Below are positions 1 to 9,383 of a stretch of DNA of 64,000 nt, piece by piece. A program made the position numbers and the translations under genes. This DNA is from Alteromonas sp. BL110 (GTDB lineage: Bacteria > Pseudomonadota > Gammaproteobacteria > Enterobacterales > Alteromonadaceae). The notes under the pieces are model-generated. The model did not search any database, had not been told where the DNA came from, and was given only the letters and a program-made list of their open reading frames with translations. The DNA is taken from contig NZ_CP031967.1 in assembly GCF_003443615.1 (NCBI RefSeq), forward strand, positions 2,170,001-2,234,000, given 5' to 3'. The stretch's first letter is position 1, and each line of letters begins with the position of its first letter.

Positions 1-421
1 GATGACGATAGGTAAGCTTACATATTTGGTCTTCACCAATTTCATCATTGCTAAAGCCGCTAGTTTGTCTTTCTAGGGTAAAGATAACTTCAGGGGCCGA
101 GCCAGTTAACTTCCAATCGTCTTCGGTGAAGTCTGCTACAAGTTTCAAATTCGTCTGTGTTGCGTAAGGGTAGCCATAGCGTACACGAATACCTGACGTT
201 AGGGTGGTATCAGCGCTGCCTTCAGCCCCTTCAAGAAGTGATTTAGCATAGACAATATCTGAAGAAGCGACTAAGGCTGATTTTAAACCCTGGAGCGCGC
301 CAACTTGCGCATCTTTTTGAATGTTTAAAAGCTTCGGGGCAGCAGTGACAGCAAGTATGCCCAGCACAACAATTACTATAATTAGCTCTATTAGAGTGAA
401 ACCCTTATTCCTGAACTGCAT
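1..421 (-). CDS. mshA: MSHA-type type IV pilin, C-terminus outside window
   Basis: Reading the minus strand from the ATG at 421 gives an uninterrupted 140-residue N-terminal part that runs off the window edge. It begins MQFRNKGFTLIELIIVIVVL, the short basic leader, Gly/Phe cleavage site for prepilin peptidase, Glu+5 and hydrophobic assembly helix of class IV pilins. The continuation (TAAPKLLN, LQG-like GALQGLK, YGYPYAT, DDWKLTG) resembles MshA, the major subunit of mannose-sensitive haemagglutinin pili, more than PilA. Such subunits are cleaved and methylated at the inner membrane and polymerised into a surface fibre used for attachment. The other msh genes are expected beyond the left edge. 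A minor pilin of the same family is the main alternative. Confidence 0.8.
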   Translation of the reverse strand, partial: MQFRNKGFTLIELIIVIVVLGILAVTAAPKLLNIQKDAQVGALQGLKSALVASSDIVYAKSLLEGAEGSADTTLTSGIRVRYGYPYATQTNLKLVADFTEDDWKLTGSAPEVIFTLERQTSGFSNDEIGEDQICKLTYRH

Positions 422-535
422 ACCTTACCGTACTTGAAAGCCCTAAAACCGTTTGCATCCAAGTTGAAGTGTATACCATTGAATAAATGTTTCAATTTAG
501 ACATAAGCCTAAATCTAATTTTAAGGAAAGGTAGA

Positions 536-565
536 TATAAAAAAGCTAGGCAATTACCTAGCTTT
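536..565 (-). terminator. Rho-independent terminator of the TraB/GumN gene
   Basis: A perfect 9-bp stem (542-550 with 557-565, AAAGCTAGG/CCTAGCTTT) closes a 6-nt loop. On the minus strand it is followed by a run of U from the A-tract at 539-544. It lies 30 bp past the stop of the gene at 595-1488. Confidence 0.75.
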
Positions 566-594
566 AATTCTGATAGCTCTAAGCCAAGGGCGAA

Positions 595-1488
595 TTACAT
601 TTGTTCTATTTTGTAACCCTTAGCTTCTAACAGGGCAATTACGCTGTCATCACCCACTAAATGTCCTGCACCAACTAAAACAAACTCTTGGTCTTCGTCG
701 CCGAACATAGCTTCGATTTGAGGTAGCCAGTTTTGGTTACGCTTGGTAAACACATCATCATAAGAAGTCGGTGACTCACGTTTGAACGTATCTACCACCA
801 ACTCATCAATTTGTTCAGTGTCACCATTTCTCCATGCTTTTATAGTGCTTTGTAGCATTTCTTTTAGTTCTGGTAAGGTTTCCAACGTTTCAGAGATTAG
901 ACGATCTTCTTCACCCGCTCCCATGTTCGCAAGCATGTTGATTTGAAAATCTAATGATTCTAAGTATTCGCTTGTTTTACCATCACGTGCAGCTAACTGC
1001 ATAAAATAGGCATCTACACCTTGTCCTGCCATCTGAGAGCGTTGTGCTTCCATAGCAACTAGCATTGATGCGACCATACCTGGCTTAAATCGAGCTAACT
1101 GATCTGCAGTAGCCCCAAAGTTAGTTAAATAAGCATTAAGAGCCTGATAGGTTTCTTCTGAAACATCATCCTTAAGCGACTTGCCTTCTGCATACGCGAG
1201 TCCTGCCATCATTTTTTGCTGACCTTCGATATCTGTTGGATCTGGCATTTTGACTTCAAAAACTAATGTGTCGGCTTGCTCATAAACGTCGGTAAATTCA
1301 CTCGGCAGTGGAAATTCAGAAATGGGTAAAATATGGATGGTGCCACCTAGATATACGGCGTCTTCACCATTAGTTACTTTCCAAACGGACGTTTGGCTAT
1401 CAGTGTCGGCAATAGCAGTTGTTACAGTAGATACAGCGAGTCCAAGCGAGAACAGGAGTTTTTGTATAGAAAAGTTTTTCATCTTCAT
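595..1488 (-). CDS. TraB/GumN family secreted protein
   Basis: The 297-residue product has an N-terminal signal peptide (about residues 1-27, ending TAIA-DT) and the hallmarks of the TraB/GumN family: GGTIHIL near residue 49 and a C-terminal VGAGHLVGDDSVIALLEAKG segment. The GxxH motifs of this family resemble metal-dependent hydrolase (Tiki-like) active sites, but no reaction is established for the bacterial members, so it is best called a TraB/GumN protein of unknown function in the periplasm or on the outer surface. It stands alone, convergent to nothing, with its own terminator downstream. Length is usual for the family. The start is the first ATG of the frame; an alternative Met two codons later would not change the signal peptide. 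Confidence 0.8.
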   Translation of the reverse strand: MKMKNFSIQKLLFSLGLAVSTVTTAIADTDSQTSVWKVTNGEDAVYLGGTIHILPISEFPLPSEFTDVYEQADTLVFEVKMPDPTDIEGQQKMMAGLAYAEGKSLKDDVSEETYQALNAYLTNFGATADQLARFKPGMVASMLVAMEAQRSQMAGQGVDAYFMQLAARDGKTSEYLESLDFQINMLANMGAGEEDRLISETLETLPELKEMLQSTIKAWRNGDTEQIDELVVDTFKRESPTSYDDVFTKRNQNWLPQIEAMFGDEDQEFVLVGAGHLVGDDSVIALLEAKGYKIEQM

Positions 1489-1767
1489 CCCTAAGGTTAT
1501 GTACTTATTATTGTTTAAAGCGTGCGAATCAGTATCCCTTCGCTTTTGAAAAAAGTCTTAATAATTCGAACGGTAGCGACTAAATTATAAGCTAGAATAG
1601 CAGAGTGCAATCTAGATATAACCTGTCCCTAGTGATGTTTTTTCAAGGTAACCACAAAAAGGCGCATCTAGGCGCTAAATGCAGGCGAATGCTAACAATT
1701 GAAGTCGCTATTGATGTACATTAACTCTTAAAGAAAACTACTCATCGACGTTAGGCGTTTATTCATT

Positions 1768-2808
1768 ATGAAGTTTATATACCTACTGATGTCCGTACTT
1801 ACATTCTTGTTTACTCCTACTACATTAGCTACTACAAGCCCTATGCATGATACAAAGCCCCCATTACCGCAAGCAGCCAGTGAGGCACTGATAAAAAACA
1901 TCTCAGCGTTCCCTCACTTCACCAAAGAAGAAGTAATAGCGAATACGCCTCTTACTAATGACGCGTGGAGAAACTATGTTCACGCTAGAAATGGCGAGCA
2001 AAAGAAAAAAATCAAGAAGATGAAGAAAGAGCTTAATGTAGAGGTTGAGCTTATAAATTTAAATGGTGTAGTAGTGCGCAAGTTGACACCTAAGGCGATT
2101 ACATCGGAATTTAAAGGTAAGGTTTATCTAGATATTCATGGCGGGGCGTTTGTCCTTTTTGGGGGGCTGCCTAGTATCGAAGAAGGGCTGCTTGTCGCTG
2201 AAAGGCTAGGCATTGTGGTATATAGCGTTGACTATAGGATGCCACCAACGTTTCCATTTCCAGCTGCACTGAACGACGTAATTGCAGTTTACAATGCTTT
2301 ACTCGACCAAGCTGGGGAAGGAAATGTATTTGTGGGTGGGACATCGGCAGGAGGTGGTTTGGTGCTTTCACTAGTCCAGTCTCTTATCAGCAGTAAAAGT
2401 CCCCTTCCAAAAGCGGTGTATGCAGGCACGCCTTGGGCCGACCTTACCAAAACCAGCGACAGCCTTTATACGAACGAAAGTATAGACAGTGTGTTGGTTA
2501 CCTATGATGGACAGTTAGAAGCTGCCGCTAAATTATATGCCGGCAAAAGAGCACTAACAGACCCTGCTGTATCGCCTCTATACGGTGCATTTGGCGCATT
2601 CCCACCAACTTTACTGGTGACAGGAACACGGGATATGTTTTTAAGCGATACGGTAAGAGTGAGTCGTGCAATACGCGACAGCGGAGGCGTTGCGCAGATA
2701 GAAATTTTTGAAGGGCTATCTCACGCCGAATATTTGATTTTCTATAAAACGCCAGAATCGGAGACGACCTATAGGTCGATGAAATCCTTTTTTCTCTCAA
2801 TCATTTAA
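1768..2808 (+). CDS. Secreted alpha/beta hydrolase, hormone-sensitive-lipase-like esterase
   Basis: The 346-residue protein starts with a signal peptide (about 1-21, cleavage near LATT). It then shows the alpha/beta hydrolase fold signature of the HSL (bacterial family IV) esterases: oxyanion-hole HGGAF in place of HGGG near residue 125, nucleophile elbow GTSAGG near 192, catalytic Asp in GTRDMFL near 287 and His in LSHAEY near 318. The expected reaction is hydrolysis of small carboxylic esters in the periplasm; the natural substrate cannot be told. It is a single-gene unit with its own upstream region. An ATG at 1768 followed directly by the signal peptide fixes the start. Confidence 0.8.
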   Translation: MKFIYLLMSVLTFLFTPTTLATTSPMHDTKPPLPQAASEALIKNISAFPHFTKEEVIANTPLTNDAWRNYVHARNGEQKKKIKKMKKELNVEVELINLNGVVVRKLTPKAITSEFKGKVYLDIHGGAFVLFGGLPSIEEGLLVAERLGIVVYSVDYRMPPTFPFPAALNDVIAVYNALLDQAGEGNVFVGGTSAGGGLVLSLVQSLISSKSPLPKAVYAGTPWADLTKTSDSLYTNESIDSVLVTYDGQLEAAAKLYAGKRALTDPAVSPLYGAFGAFPPTLLVTGTRDMFLSDTVRVSRAIRDSGGVAQIEIFEGLSHAEYLIFYKTPESETTYRSMKSFFLSII

Positions 2809-2892
2809 TTAGACCAGCACGCATACCGTTCAGTATGCGTACTAACATCACCAAAACATAGGCTTGAGTAAACGTATATTGCCAAGCTATAA

Positions 2893-3411
2893 CTACGAAC
2901 CAAACATTACGGTTAACACGGTAACGATAGCTCCGATACCGGCTATTTTTAGCCCGTTCTTGTACATAGGCAGTTTAGGAATAAACATCAAAAACGCGGA
3001 AATAACAAAAAATAGCAAGCCTACGCCAAAGCTTATATTGAGCCAAAATAGAGGACTGTTATTCGTCGCTTTGTGAAGCTTAACCATTTTAGACAAAACG
3101 ATTGGGTAGTCTTTTTTTGTGATAGTCGCTTCACCGGTAGCTTTATCGTAGTTTCCTACATTAAGCACAATCGCATCTGCGTTTTCGCTTGTCACTTTAC
3201 TCCCTCTCATTTTGAGTAAAGGCAGCAGCTCTTCTTTTGTTAAATTAGCTTCAAGCTGCTTAGTATGGGTTTGTTCATACTTTAATATATCGGTAGGGCG
3301 AAATATAAGAAGGATGCCGCTTAAAGCATATACGCCCATAATGCCCGCGAGAAAAAAACCAAGCCAGCGGTGATATTTGCGAAAAGCCATGTGGAATTTA
3401 GGTGATGCCAT
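2893..3411 (-). CDS. PepSY-associated transmembrane protein
   Basis: The 172-residue protein has the pattern of short PepSY_TM proteins: KYHRWLGFFLAGIMGVYALSG with an arginine-flanked first transmembrane helix (about 14-35), a soluble PepSY-like periplasmic segment (about 45-115), the KLHKATNN motif before a second helix (about 122-143), and a third hydrophobic stretch at the C-terminus. The conserved His residues next to the helices could bind haem, as in related iron-reductase-type proteins, but this is inference. It is convergent with the esterase and divergent from cstA. Full-length PepSY_TM proteins are about twice this size; the short form appears complete with normal ends. Confidence 0.65.
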   Translation of the reverse strand: MASPKFHMAFRKYHRWLGFFLAGIMGVYALSGILLIFRPTDILKYEQTHTKQLEANLTKEELLPLLKMRGSKVTSENADAIVLNVGNYDKATGEATITKKDYPIVLSKMVKLHKATNNSPLFWLNISFGVGLLFFVISAFLMFIPKLPMYKNGLKIAGIGAIVTVLTVMFGS

Positions 3412-3542
3412 TGTTTTGCCTACTAAAAAAAAGAGGCATATTTATAAACGAGAATGCATCTTATTTGAAGTGCTGTTTTCTTGTTTGATAGAAAATTTAA
3501 GGTTAACGACATTATTTATTTCTTTTCCATAGAGCCTCCTAT

Positions 3543-3576
3543 AATCATTACACGCTAATAATCAATACACGCTAAG
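3543..3576. repeat. Tandem 17-bp direct repeat upstream of cstA
   Basis: Two adjacent 17-bp units (3543-3559 and 3560-3576, AATCA-T/A-TACACGCTAA-T/G) differ at two positions. They lie in the 332-bp gene-less stretch 3412-3743 between the PepSY gene and cstA, about 170 bp before the cstA start. Nothing else certain was seen in that stretch. The arrangement could be a pair of activator sites, but no known operator consensus was recognised. Confidence 0.45.
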
Positions 3577-3743
3577 TGGTATGAAGAGTCGGAAAAAACT
3601 ACGTCTAAATTAGACTTTAGTCTTACAATGGCGCTAAACCATGGTGACAAATGGTTTAATGTTAAGAGACAGGCTCGGTTTTTTAAGCTTTGTTACTCAC
3701 CAAGGCTTACAAGAGCATATAAAAACAATATTAGGATAATAAA

Positions 3744-5429
3744 ATGCAGTCTATTGCCATAGTAATACTGGGCATCATTGGAATGTTGCTCGGTTGGTTC
3801 GTATATTCGAAGTTTATTGCGAACCGCATATTCAAGTTGGATGATAGTTTTGTAACCCCAGCGCATACCATGCAAGATGGTGTCGACTTTGTTCCTACCA
3901 ATAAAGTAGTGTTATGGGGTCACCATTTTACCTCAGTGGCAGGTGCTGCGCCGATAGTAGGGCCAGCAATTGCCGTTTACTGGGGCTGGGTTCCCGCTGT
4001 ACTTTGGGTGGTATTTGGCACGATTTTGTTTGCCGGAGTACACGACATGGGAGCTTTGTGGGCCAGCGCACGACATAAAGGAAAATCCATGGGGGCGCTA
4101 TCCGAGAGCGTTATTGGTAAACGATCACGCTCCCTCTTCATGATAGTGATCTTCCTCGTTCTCTTAATGGTTAATGCCGTTTTCGGCGTAGTTATCGCTA
4201 ATTCCTTTGTTTCCCAACCTAATGCAGTTTTTCCCGCATGGATGGCAATTGCCGTTGCACTTATTATTGGTCAACTGTTGAAGCGTAACTTCAGCCTTAT
4301 TCCTTTGTGTATTGTTGGTATTATTGTTCTCTATGCATCGGTATATGCGGGTAGCTATATTCCACTGAGCTTGCCAGAAACCATGTTTGGCCTAGCCGAT
4401 AAAGCGAACTGGATAATCATTCTTTTTGTTTATGCAGCTATTGCATCACTACTACCGGTTTGGATGTTGTTACAGCCTCGTGACTTCATTAACGGCATGC
4501 AGTTGCTTGTTGGCTTATTCTTACTTTACGGCGCCGTATTTTTTGCTATGCCGGATATCACTGCCCCGGCATTTAACACGCAAACCGCGGTAGATTCACC
4601 AAGCCTCATCCCGTTGCTGTTCGTCACCATTGCGTGTGGTGCGGTTTCTGGCTTCCACGGCATAGTGTCATCAGGGACCAGTTCTAAGCAGCTTGATAAA
4701 GAAACTGACGCGCGCTTTGTTGGTTATTTAGGTGCAATTGGTGAAGGTTCACTTGCGCTTATTACCATTGTCGCGGTAAGTGGCGTTGCGTTTGCTGCTT
4801 CTCCTGAAGAATGGCACGAAGTATACAGCCACCTAGGCGCTGGCAGCGTTGGCGCATTTATCACAGGTGGTGCGAATCTTATTCAGCAGGGCTGGGGGCT
4901 ACCAGTAGATTTCTCTTCAACTATTCTAGCCGTTATGGTTGTCCTGTTTGCGGGCACCACTATGGATTCAGGTGTACGTCTACAGCGCTACATCATACAA
5001 GAATGGGGCGACATTTATTCTATTGGTGCATTGAAAAACGGCGTAATAGCGACACTTGTGGCGGTCGGCTGCTGTTTGTTACTTGCATTCGGTGCAGGCG
5101 GTGCATCAGGTAGTGGCGGTATGATTATTTGGCCGCTATTTGGTTCGACTAACCAAATCCTTGCTAGCCTTACTCTGTTAGTTATATCAGTTATGTTGAT
5201 CAAGCTGGGCCGTCCTGCAAGGTATACGTTAATACCCATGGTATTTGTATTGATCATGGCTTTCTTCGCTGGTCTGATAAAGCTCAAAGAGTACTACGTA
5301 GAAGGAAACTATTTGTTAGTGTTCTTAGACGCAGTAGTGCTGGTGGTTTCAGTGCTCGTAATGCTCGAAGCCTTCTCTGTAGTGTCTAAGCTTAAAAAGG
5401 AGTCGAAACACAAGGCCCCACAAGGATAA
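3744..5429 (+). CDS. cstA: Carbon starvation protein CstA-type transporter
   Basis: The 561-residue polytopic membrane protein carries the CstA signature: LDDSFVTPAHTMQDGVDFVP near residue 32, followed by WGHHFTSVAGAAPIVGPAIAV, then GVHDMGALWASARHKGKS and FHGIVSSGTSSKQL. CstA homologues take up peptides and, in enterobacteria, pyruvate during carbon limitation. The protein is shorter than E. coli CstA (about 700) because the C-terminal part is reduced; shorter forms are common in other proteobacteria. About 14-16 hydrophobic helices are visible by eye. It is a monocistronic unit with a terminator at 5518-5545. No CRP site could be recognised with confidence upstream. Confidence 0.88.
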   Translation: MQSIAIVILGIIGMLLGWFVYSKFIANRIFKLDDSFVTPAHTMQDGVDFVPTNKVVLWGHHFTSVAGAAPIVGPAIAVYWGWVPAVLWVVFGTILFAGVHDMGALWASARHKGKSMGALSESVIGKRSRSLFMIVIFLVLLMVNAVFGVVIANSFVSQPNAVFPAWMAIAVALIIGQLLKRNFSLIPLCIVGIIVLYASVYAGSYIPLSLPETMFGLADKANWIIILFVYAAIASLLPVWMLLQPRDFINGMQLLVGLFLLYGAVFFAMPDITAPAFNTQTAVDSPSLIPLLFVTIACGAVSGFHGIVSSGTSSKQLDKETDARFVGYLGAIGEGSLALITIVAVSGVAFAASPEEWHEVYSHLGAGSVGAFITGGANLIQQGWGLPVDFSSTILAVMVVLFAGTTMDSGVRLQRYIIQEWGDIYSIGALKNGVIATLVAVGCCLLLAFGAGGASGSGGMIIWPLFGSTNQILASLTLLVISVMLIKLGRPARYTLIPMVFVLIMAFFAGLIKLKEYYVEGNYLLVFLDAVVLVVSVLVMLEAFSVVSKLKKESKHKAPQG

Positions 5430-5517
5430 GCAGCTGAATAGCTAATTGAGCACCGATACGGTTTTTCATGGTTGACCTCTGAGTTTAAAAAGCACACTCA
5501 CGAGATAGTCAACATTC

Positions 5518-5545
5518 GGCCAGTACATTTGTACTGGCCATTTTT
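5518..5545 (+). terminator. Rho-independent terminator after cstA
   Basis: Perfect 10-bp stem GGCCAGTACA (5518-5527) and TGTACTGGCC (5530-5539) with a 2-nt tip, followed by ATTTTTA. It lies 90 bp downstream of the cstA stop. Confidence 0.75.
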
Positions 5546-5698
5546 ATGCTTCCACAATCGACCCAATCAGTTTTGTTGATTTTCTGTCACACCTTATATC
5601 TGTTACTATCTATAGTGTTTAAGACAACGTGACTTTGTCTGCAAGCAGAGCATGTCAACGAGCATCGAAGCTTAAGGCAAGGTTACAAGAGAGGCTAT

Positions 5699-6880
5699 GT
5701 GTCAGATATCATTTTACTAGGGCAAAATTTTCTAGCGCTATTCATGGAATCAGCGCCATGGCTGCTATTGGGATTACTAGTTGCAGGAGTGATGCATGAG
5801 CTAGTGCCTGTTTCTTTTCTTGAAAAGCATATGGGCAGCGCATCATTTGGCTCTATTAGCAAAGCCGCTATTATCGGTGCGCCTTTGCCACTTTGTTCAT
5901 GCGGTGTTATTCCTGCCGCGCTTGGTTTACGTCGAAGCGGTGCTTCTAAGTCATCAACAATTTCCTTTTTAGTTTCTACACCGGAAACAGGTGTAGATAG
6001 TGTGTCAGTTTCCTACGCATTGTTGGGTCCGTTGTACGCTATTGTAAGGCCTGTTGCGGCGGTGGTAAGTGCAATTTACGCAGGTTTAATGGTACGTTTT
6101 TTTGCAGAGCGCAACGAACTAACTGAGCAGAGTGAACCTGTACCTGCTTCAGCCACCTCATCGTGTTGCAGCAGCAAGACAGAGCCAGAGGTTGTAAAGA
6201 AACCCGCAGCCGATGCCCAATGCTGCGACAGCGAGTCTTCGCATCAGCATGCTCACTCTACGCAACAGTATGATCACAATGTATCGCGCGAGCCATCTCA
6301 GGCAGCTAAGGTATTGTCTTATGCAAGCGGGAAGCTGCTCGAAGATATTGTGGTGTGGCTACTGATTGGATTAGCGCTCGCCGCCGCCATTAAAACCTGG
6401 GTGCCTACCGACTTTCTTACCCAATGGGGAGATGGTGTAGTCGCCATGCTTGTTATGGCACTGATAGGCATTCCTATGTACATATGTGCTACCGCGTCTA
6501 CACCGCTTGCGGTTGGCTTTTTGGCTGCAGGGCTATCACCTGGTGCCGTGCTAGTATTTTTAATGGCAGGGCCTGCCACTAACGTATCAACCATGGGCAT
6601 GATAAAACAAGAAATGGGGGCTCGAACTCTTGCGCTATATTTGTTCAGCGTTATCTCTGCAAGTATCGGTTTTGGTTACGCACTAAACTACTTAGTGTCC
6701 TCGCTATCTCTATCTTCAATGATAAAAACAACAAGCCACGTACATGGGCACGGCGCAGGTGTTCAGATAATCTATGGCTTATGTGCAATTTTGCTGGCAG
6801 GATTAATGTTGAGGCTGGGGGTGAAAAAGCTTCGGCAATATCGTCATAATCAAGAGCAGCACTCGGCATGCTGCGGTTAA
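5699..6880 (+). CDS. SO_0444-type Cu/Zn efflux permease
   Basis: The 393-residue membrane protein belongs to the DUF318/ArsP-like permeases. The first half has GAPLPLCSCGVIP with the conserved Cys-x-Cys, and the second half has the mirror motif GIPMYICATASTPLA, as in the SO_0444 family proposed to export copper or zinc. Between the halves is a hydrophilic loop (about residues 150-205) full of Cys and His (SSCCSSK, AQCCDSESSHQHAHS), and the protein ends in HSACCG, both likely metal-sensing or metal-delivering parts. The start is a GTG at 5699 preceded by AGAGAGG; the ATG two bases earlier is in another frame. It is monocistronic; the metal specificity is inferred from the family. Confidence 0.82.
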   Translation: MSDIILLGQNFLALFMESAPWLLLGLLVAGVMHELVPVSFLEKHMGSASFGSISKAAIIGAPLPLCSCGVIPAALGLRRSGASKSSTISFLVSTPETGVDSVSVSYALLGPLYAIVRPVAAVVSAIYAGLMVRFFAERNELTEQSEPVPASATSSCCSSKTEPEVVKKPAADAQCCDSESSHQHAHSTQQYDHNVSREPSQAAKVLSYASGKLLEDIVVWLLIGLALAAAIKTWVPTDFLTQWGDGVVAMLVMALIGIPMYICATASTPLAVGFLAAGLSPGAVLVFLMAGPATNVSTMGMIKQEMGARTLALYLFSVISASIGFGYALNYLVSSLSLSSMIKTTSHVHGHGAGVQIIYGLCAILLAGLMLRLGVKKLRQYRHNQEQHSACCG

Positions 6881-7028
6881 CAGTAACGCTGCAGCTGCCT
6901 TTCCTCATTCAAGCGCTCAAATGATATTTACAGAGCGCTTGTATATCCCGCTCTATTATCCATAATAGTCGCTCAACTTCTTTAAATTAAAACGCGTTTA
7001 AACCTACAGGGACGCTTGGAATTATTAC

Positions 7029-8111
7029 ATGCTTTTACTTATTGTGTACGTCTTCATTGCACTGGGCTTTTCTTTTTTGTGCTCAATCGCAGAGGCTGTA
7101 ATTCTGAGTGTTTCGTCAGCGTATATCTCGGTATTGGAGAAAGACGGCAAAGCCAGCGGTGCATTGCTTCGTAAACAAACCGATAATATTAATACTCCGC
7201 TATCTGCTATTTTAACGCTTAACACTATTGCACATACTATGGGTGCTGCCGGCGCTGGTGCACAAGCAGCGGCCGTATTCGGGGACGCCTATTTAGGTGT
7301 TATCTCAGCAGTCCTTACTCTGCTTATTCTTATCTTTTCAGAAATTATTCCAAAGACACTTGGCGCTACCTATTGGCGAACGCTTGCGCCAGTAACGGCA
7401 TACTTTCTCAAATACCTTTCAATCGTGCTTTTGCCTTTCGTTAAAATGTCTGAACTCATGACTAAGGGCTTTAAAGAAGACAGCCCGCTTCGCGGGTTAA
7501 GCCGCAGTGAACTGCACGCTATGGCTGAATTGTCAGGACAGGAAGGGCAGTTAGCCAATCATGAAGCGGCGTTTTTGCAGAGCTTATTAAGCTTGCACGA
7601 GCTTAGAGTTAAAGATGCTATTACCCACCGAACAGCGCTGTTTAAAGTATCAGAGTCGATGACGGTGGAAGCGTTTTTCCATAAGCACGCCAATATTGAG
7701 TTTTCACGAATCCCCGTGTTCGAAGATAGTGACTCTGAGAACATCACTGGCTACGTCATGCGCTCTGACTTGTTGGTCGCGCAGGCGAGAGGAAACACCG
7801 ACAAGCCACTTTCAGAATATGCCAAAGACATGGTTACCGTGTTAAACACTATGCCGCTGTCAGTCACCTTCGAGCACTTCATCAATAAGCACGTACATAT
7901 GCTGTTGGTAGTCGACGAGTACGGTGGTTTAGAAGGAGTACTTACGCTAGAAGACTTGCTAGAACGCTTGTTAGGTGTTGATATCGTAGATGAAAAAGAC
8001 ACCACGGTAAGCATGCGTAGGCTTGCTAAAATGATGACCAAGCGTAAAGAGCAGATGATGATCAAAAATGTGCCTGATGCCTCACTTGAAAACTCCCCGA
8101 GGAAAAAATAG
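7029..8111 (+). CDS. CNNM/CorC-type membrane protein with CBS pair
   Basis: The 360-residue protein has an N-terminal DUF21/CNNM membrane domain (about 1-165, three to four helices, with the family motifs SIAEAVILS and FSEIIPKTLGA) and a cytoplasmic CBS-domain pair (about 190-320, ending VVDEYGGLEGVLTLEDLLE). The usual C-terminal CorC_HlyC domain is missing, as in the shorter members of the family. CNNM proteins are linked to Mg2+ or Co2+ transport. Only 45 bp separate its stop from the next gene start, so the two may be co-transcribed, though their functions do not obviously connect. Confidence 0.82.
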   Translation: MLLLIVYVFIALGFSFLCSIAEAVILSVSSAYISVLEKDGKASGALLRKQTDNINTPLSAILTLNTIAHTMGAAGAGAQAAAVFGDAYLGVISAVLTLLILIFSEIIPKTLGATYWRTLAPVTAYFLKYLSIVLLPFVKMSELMTKGFKEDSPLRGLSRSELHAMAELSGQEGQLANHEAAFLQSLLSLHELRVKDAITHRTALFKVSESMTVEAFFHKHANIEFSRIPVFEDSDSENITGYVMRSDLLVAQARGNTDKPLSEYAKDMVTVLNTMPLSVTFEHFINKHVHMLLVVDEYGGLEGVLTLEDLLERLLGVDIVDEKDTTVSMRRLAKMMTKRKEQMMIKNVPDASLENSPRKK

Positions 8112-8156
8112 CCTATATTGCAACGAAGGCCTGAACCGTTATTAAGGATGATCGTG

Positions 8157-9365
8157 ATGATTAATACAACATCGAAAACAGAGAAATGGAATAAGGCTCG
8201 AAAAATACACCAAGAATTACACGGTCAAAGAGCTAAGCAAAAGACGCTGGCATTAGCTTTATCCGTGTTACTTACTTCTGGCTATACTATTGAGGCAGCG
8301 GCGCAAGAATTAAGCATTCCCTGCGATGAAGCTGAAGAGAAAGCCCTAGCTGAGGCGAAAGCCAATGAAGTTGAGCGAATAACCGCATTCACACCTGCTA
8401 CTCCTCTTGAGCGAGTGAATCCAAGATACCCGACTACAGCCGTGAGAAAAGGCCGTGAAGGATGGGTTAGATTAAGCTACGTTATCGATGAAGAAGGTCG
8501 CGTGAAAGACCCTGTCGTCGAAGATTTCTTCGGAAGCCCGTCTTTCAAGCGCAGCGCACTATCAGCAGTTAAAAAGTGGCAGTATAACCCTGCATTAAAA
8601 GATGGCGAACCTACTCAACAATGCCATCAAGCGGTTCAATTGGATTTTGCTATTGACGGAAAAACTGGCGCCACTCGCAAATTTATTAAAGCGTATAAAA
8701 ACGTAGATGAAATATTCAAAGCAGGTAATATTGAAGCGGCAGACGAAGCGCTTAAAGAGCTATTGAGTTGGGACACTTTAAATCGCTACGAGAATGCGTG
8801 GTTGCTCAACTTGGAGTCACAGATTGCAAGAGAACAAAGCGACATTGAAAGAGAAGCGAAAAGCCTAACGCGATTACTTTCCAGTAATGGACAAAAGCGT
8901 TTTAACAATGCCGTTTTTGATGACGATTATGTGGCTTACGTACTTCAGAGGAAAATACTTCTTGATGCGCAGCGTGGATATTACGCCGAAGCTCTAAAAT
9001 CGTACAGCAGGCTTCAAGAAATGGAAGAGCAACAACCGCGTATTGAGGAAGTTGCCGCAATAGTAAATCAGATTAAAACATCTATTGCGTCTGAGAAAAA
9101 CCTTCAGGTACCCGTAAGCATGGGAGACAACGGACGTTGGTTCCACACGCTGGTGAGAAACCAGTTTGCTTTTAATAATATACAGGGTGAACTTGATACT
9201 GTTGAAGTACGCTGCGATTCTCATAGAGAAAAGTTCACCGTGGCCGAGGCTCATGTTTGGCATATTCCACAAAGCTGGGGGCAATGCCAGGTGATGGTGA
9301 AAGGGGACAGTGAGACAACATTTGATTTAGTCGAAGTTGCCAAAGGTCTGGCTTCGGCAGGCTGA
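8157..9365 (+). CDS. Periplasmic TonB C-terminal domain protein
   Basis: From the preferred ATG at 8157, with AAGGA 9 bp before it, the product has 402 residues; the frame is open 13 codons further upstream but without a good ribosome site. A hydrophobic segment (about 28-45) followed by AAAQ is a signal peptide or anchor. A TonB C-terminal-type domain follows (RVNPRYPTTAVRKGREGWVRLSYVIDE in spaced form, then SALSAVKKWQYNPALKDGEP). The rest, about 190-400, is a helical region of unknown role. Without the proline-rich spacer and short cytoplasmic anchor of true TonB, it is more likely an envelope protein that borrowed the fold than an ExbB/D partner. Confidence 0.75.
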   Translation: MINTTSKTEKWNKARKIHQELHGQRAKQKTLALALSVLLTSGYTIEAAAQELSIPCDEAEEKALAEAKANEVERITAFTPATPLERVNPRYPTTAVRKGREGWVRLSYVIDEEGRVKDPVVEDFFGSPSFKRSALSAVKKWQYNPALKDGEPTQQCHQAVQLDFAIDGKTGATRKFIKAYKNVDEIFKAGNIEAADEALKELLSWDTLNRYENAWLLNLESQIAREQSDIEREAKSLTRLLSSNGQKRFNNAVFDDDYVAYVLQRKILLDAQRGYYAEALKSYSRLQEMEEQQPRIEEVAAIVNQIKTSIASEKNLQVPVSMGDNGRWFHTLVRNQFAFNNIQGELDTVEVRCDSHREKFTVAEAHVWHIPQSWGQCQVMVKGDSETTFDLVEVAKGLASAG

Positions 9366-9383
9366 GCTTTGAAAGCCTTAAGC

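Noticed and set aside
434..616. 60-codon plus-strand frame between pilin and TraB/GumN genes
   Set aside because: It runs across a terminator hairpin and the end of the TraB/GumN gene and has no recognisable domain.
3430..3470. Fur-like site before the PepSY gene (GAGAATGCATCTTATTT)
   Set aside because: Too few matches to the 19-base consensus to support a call.
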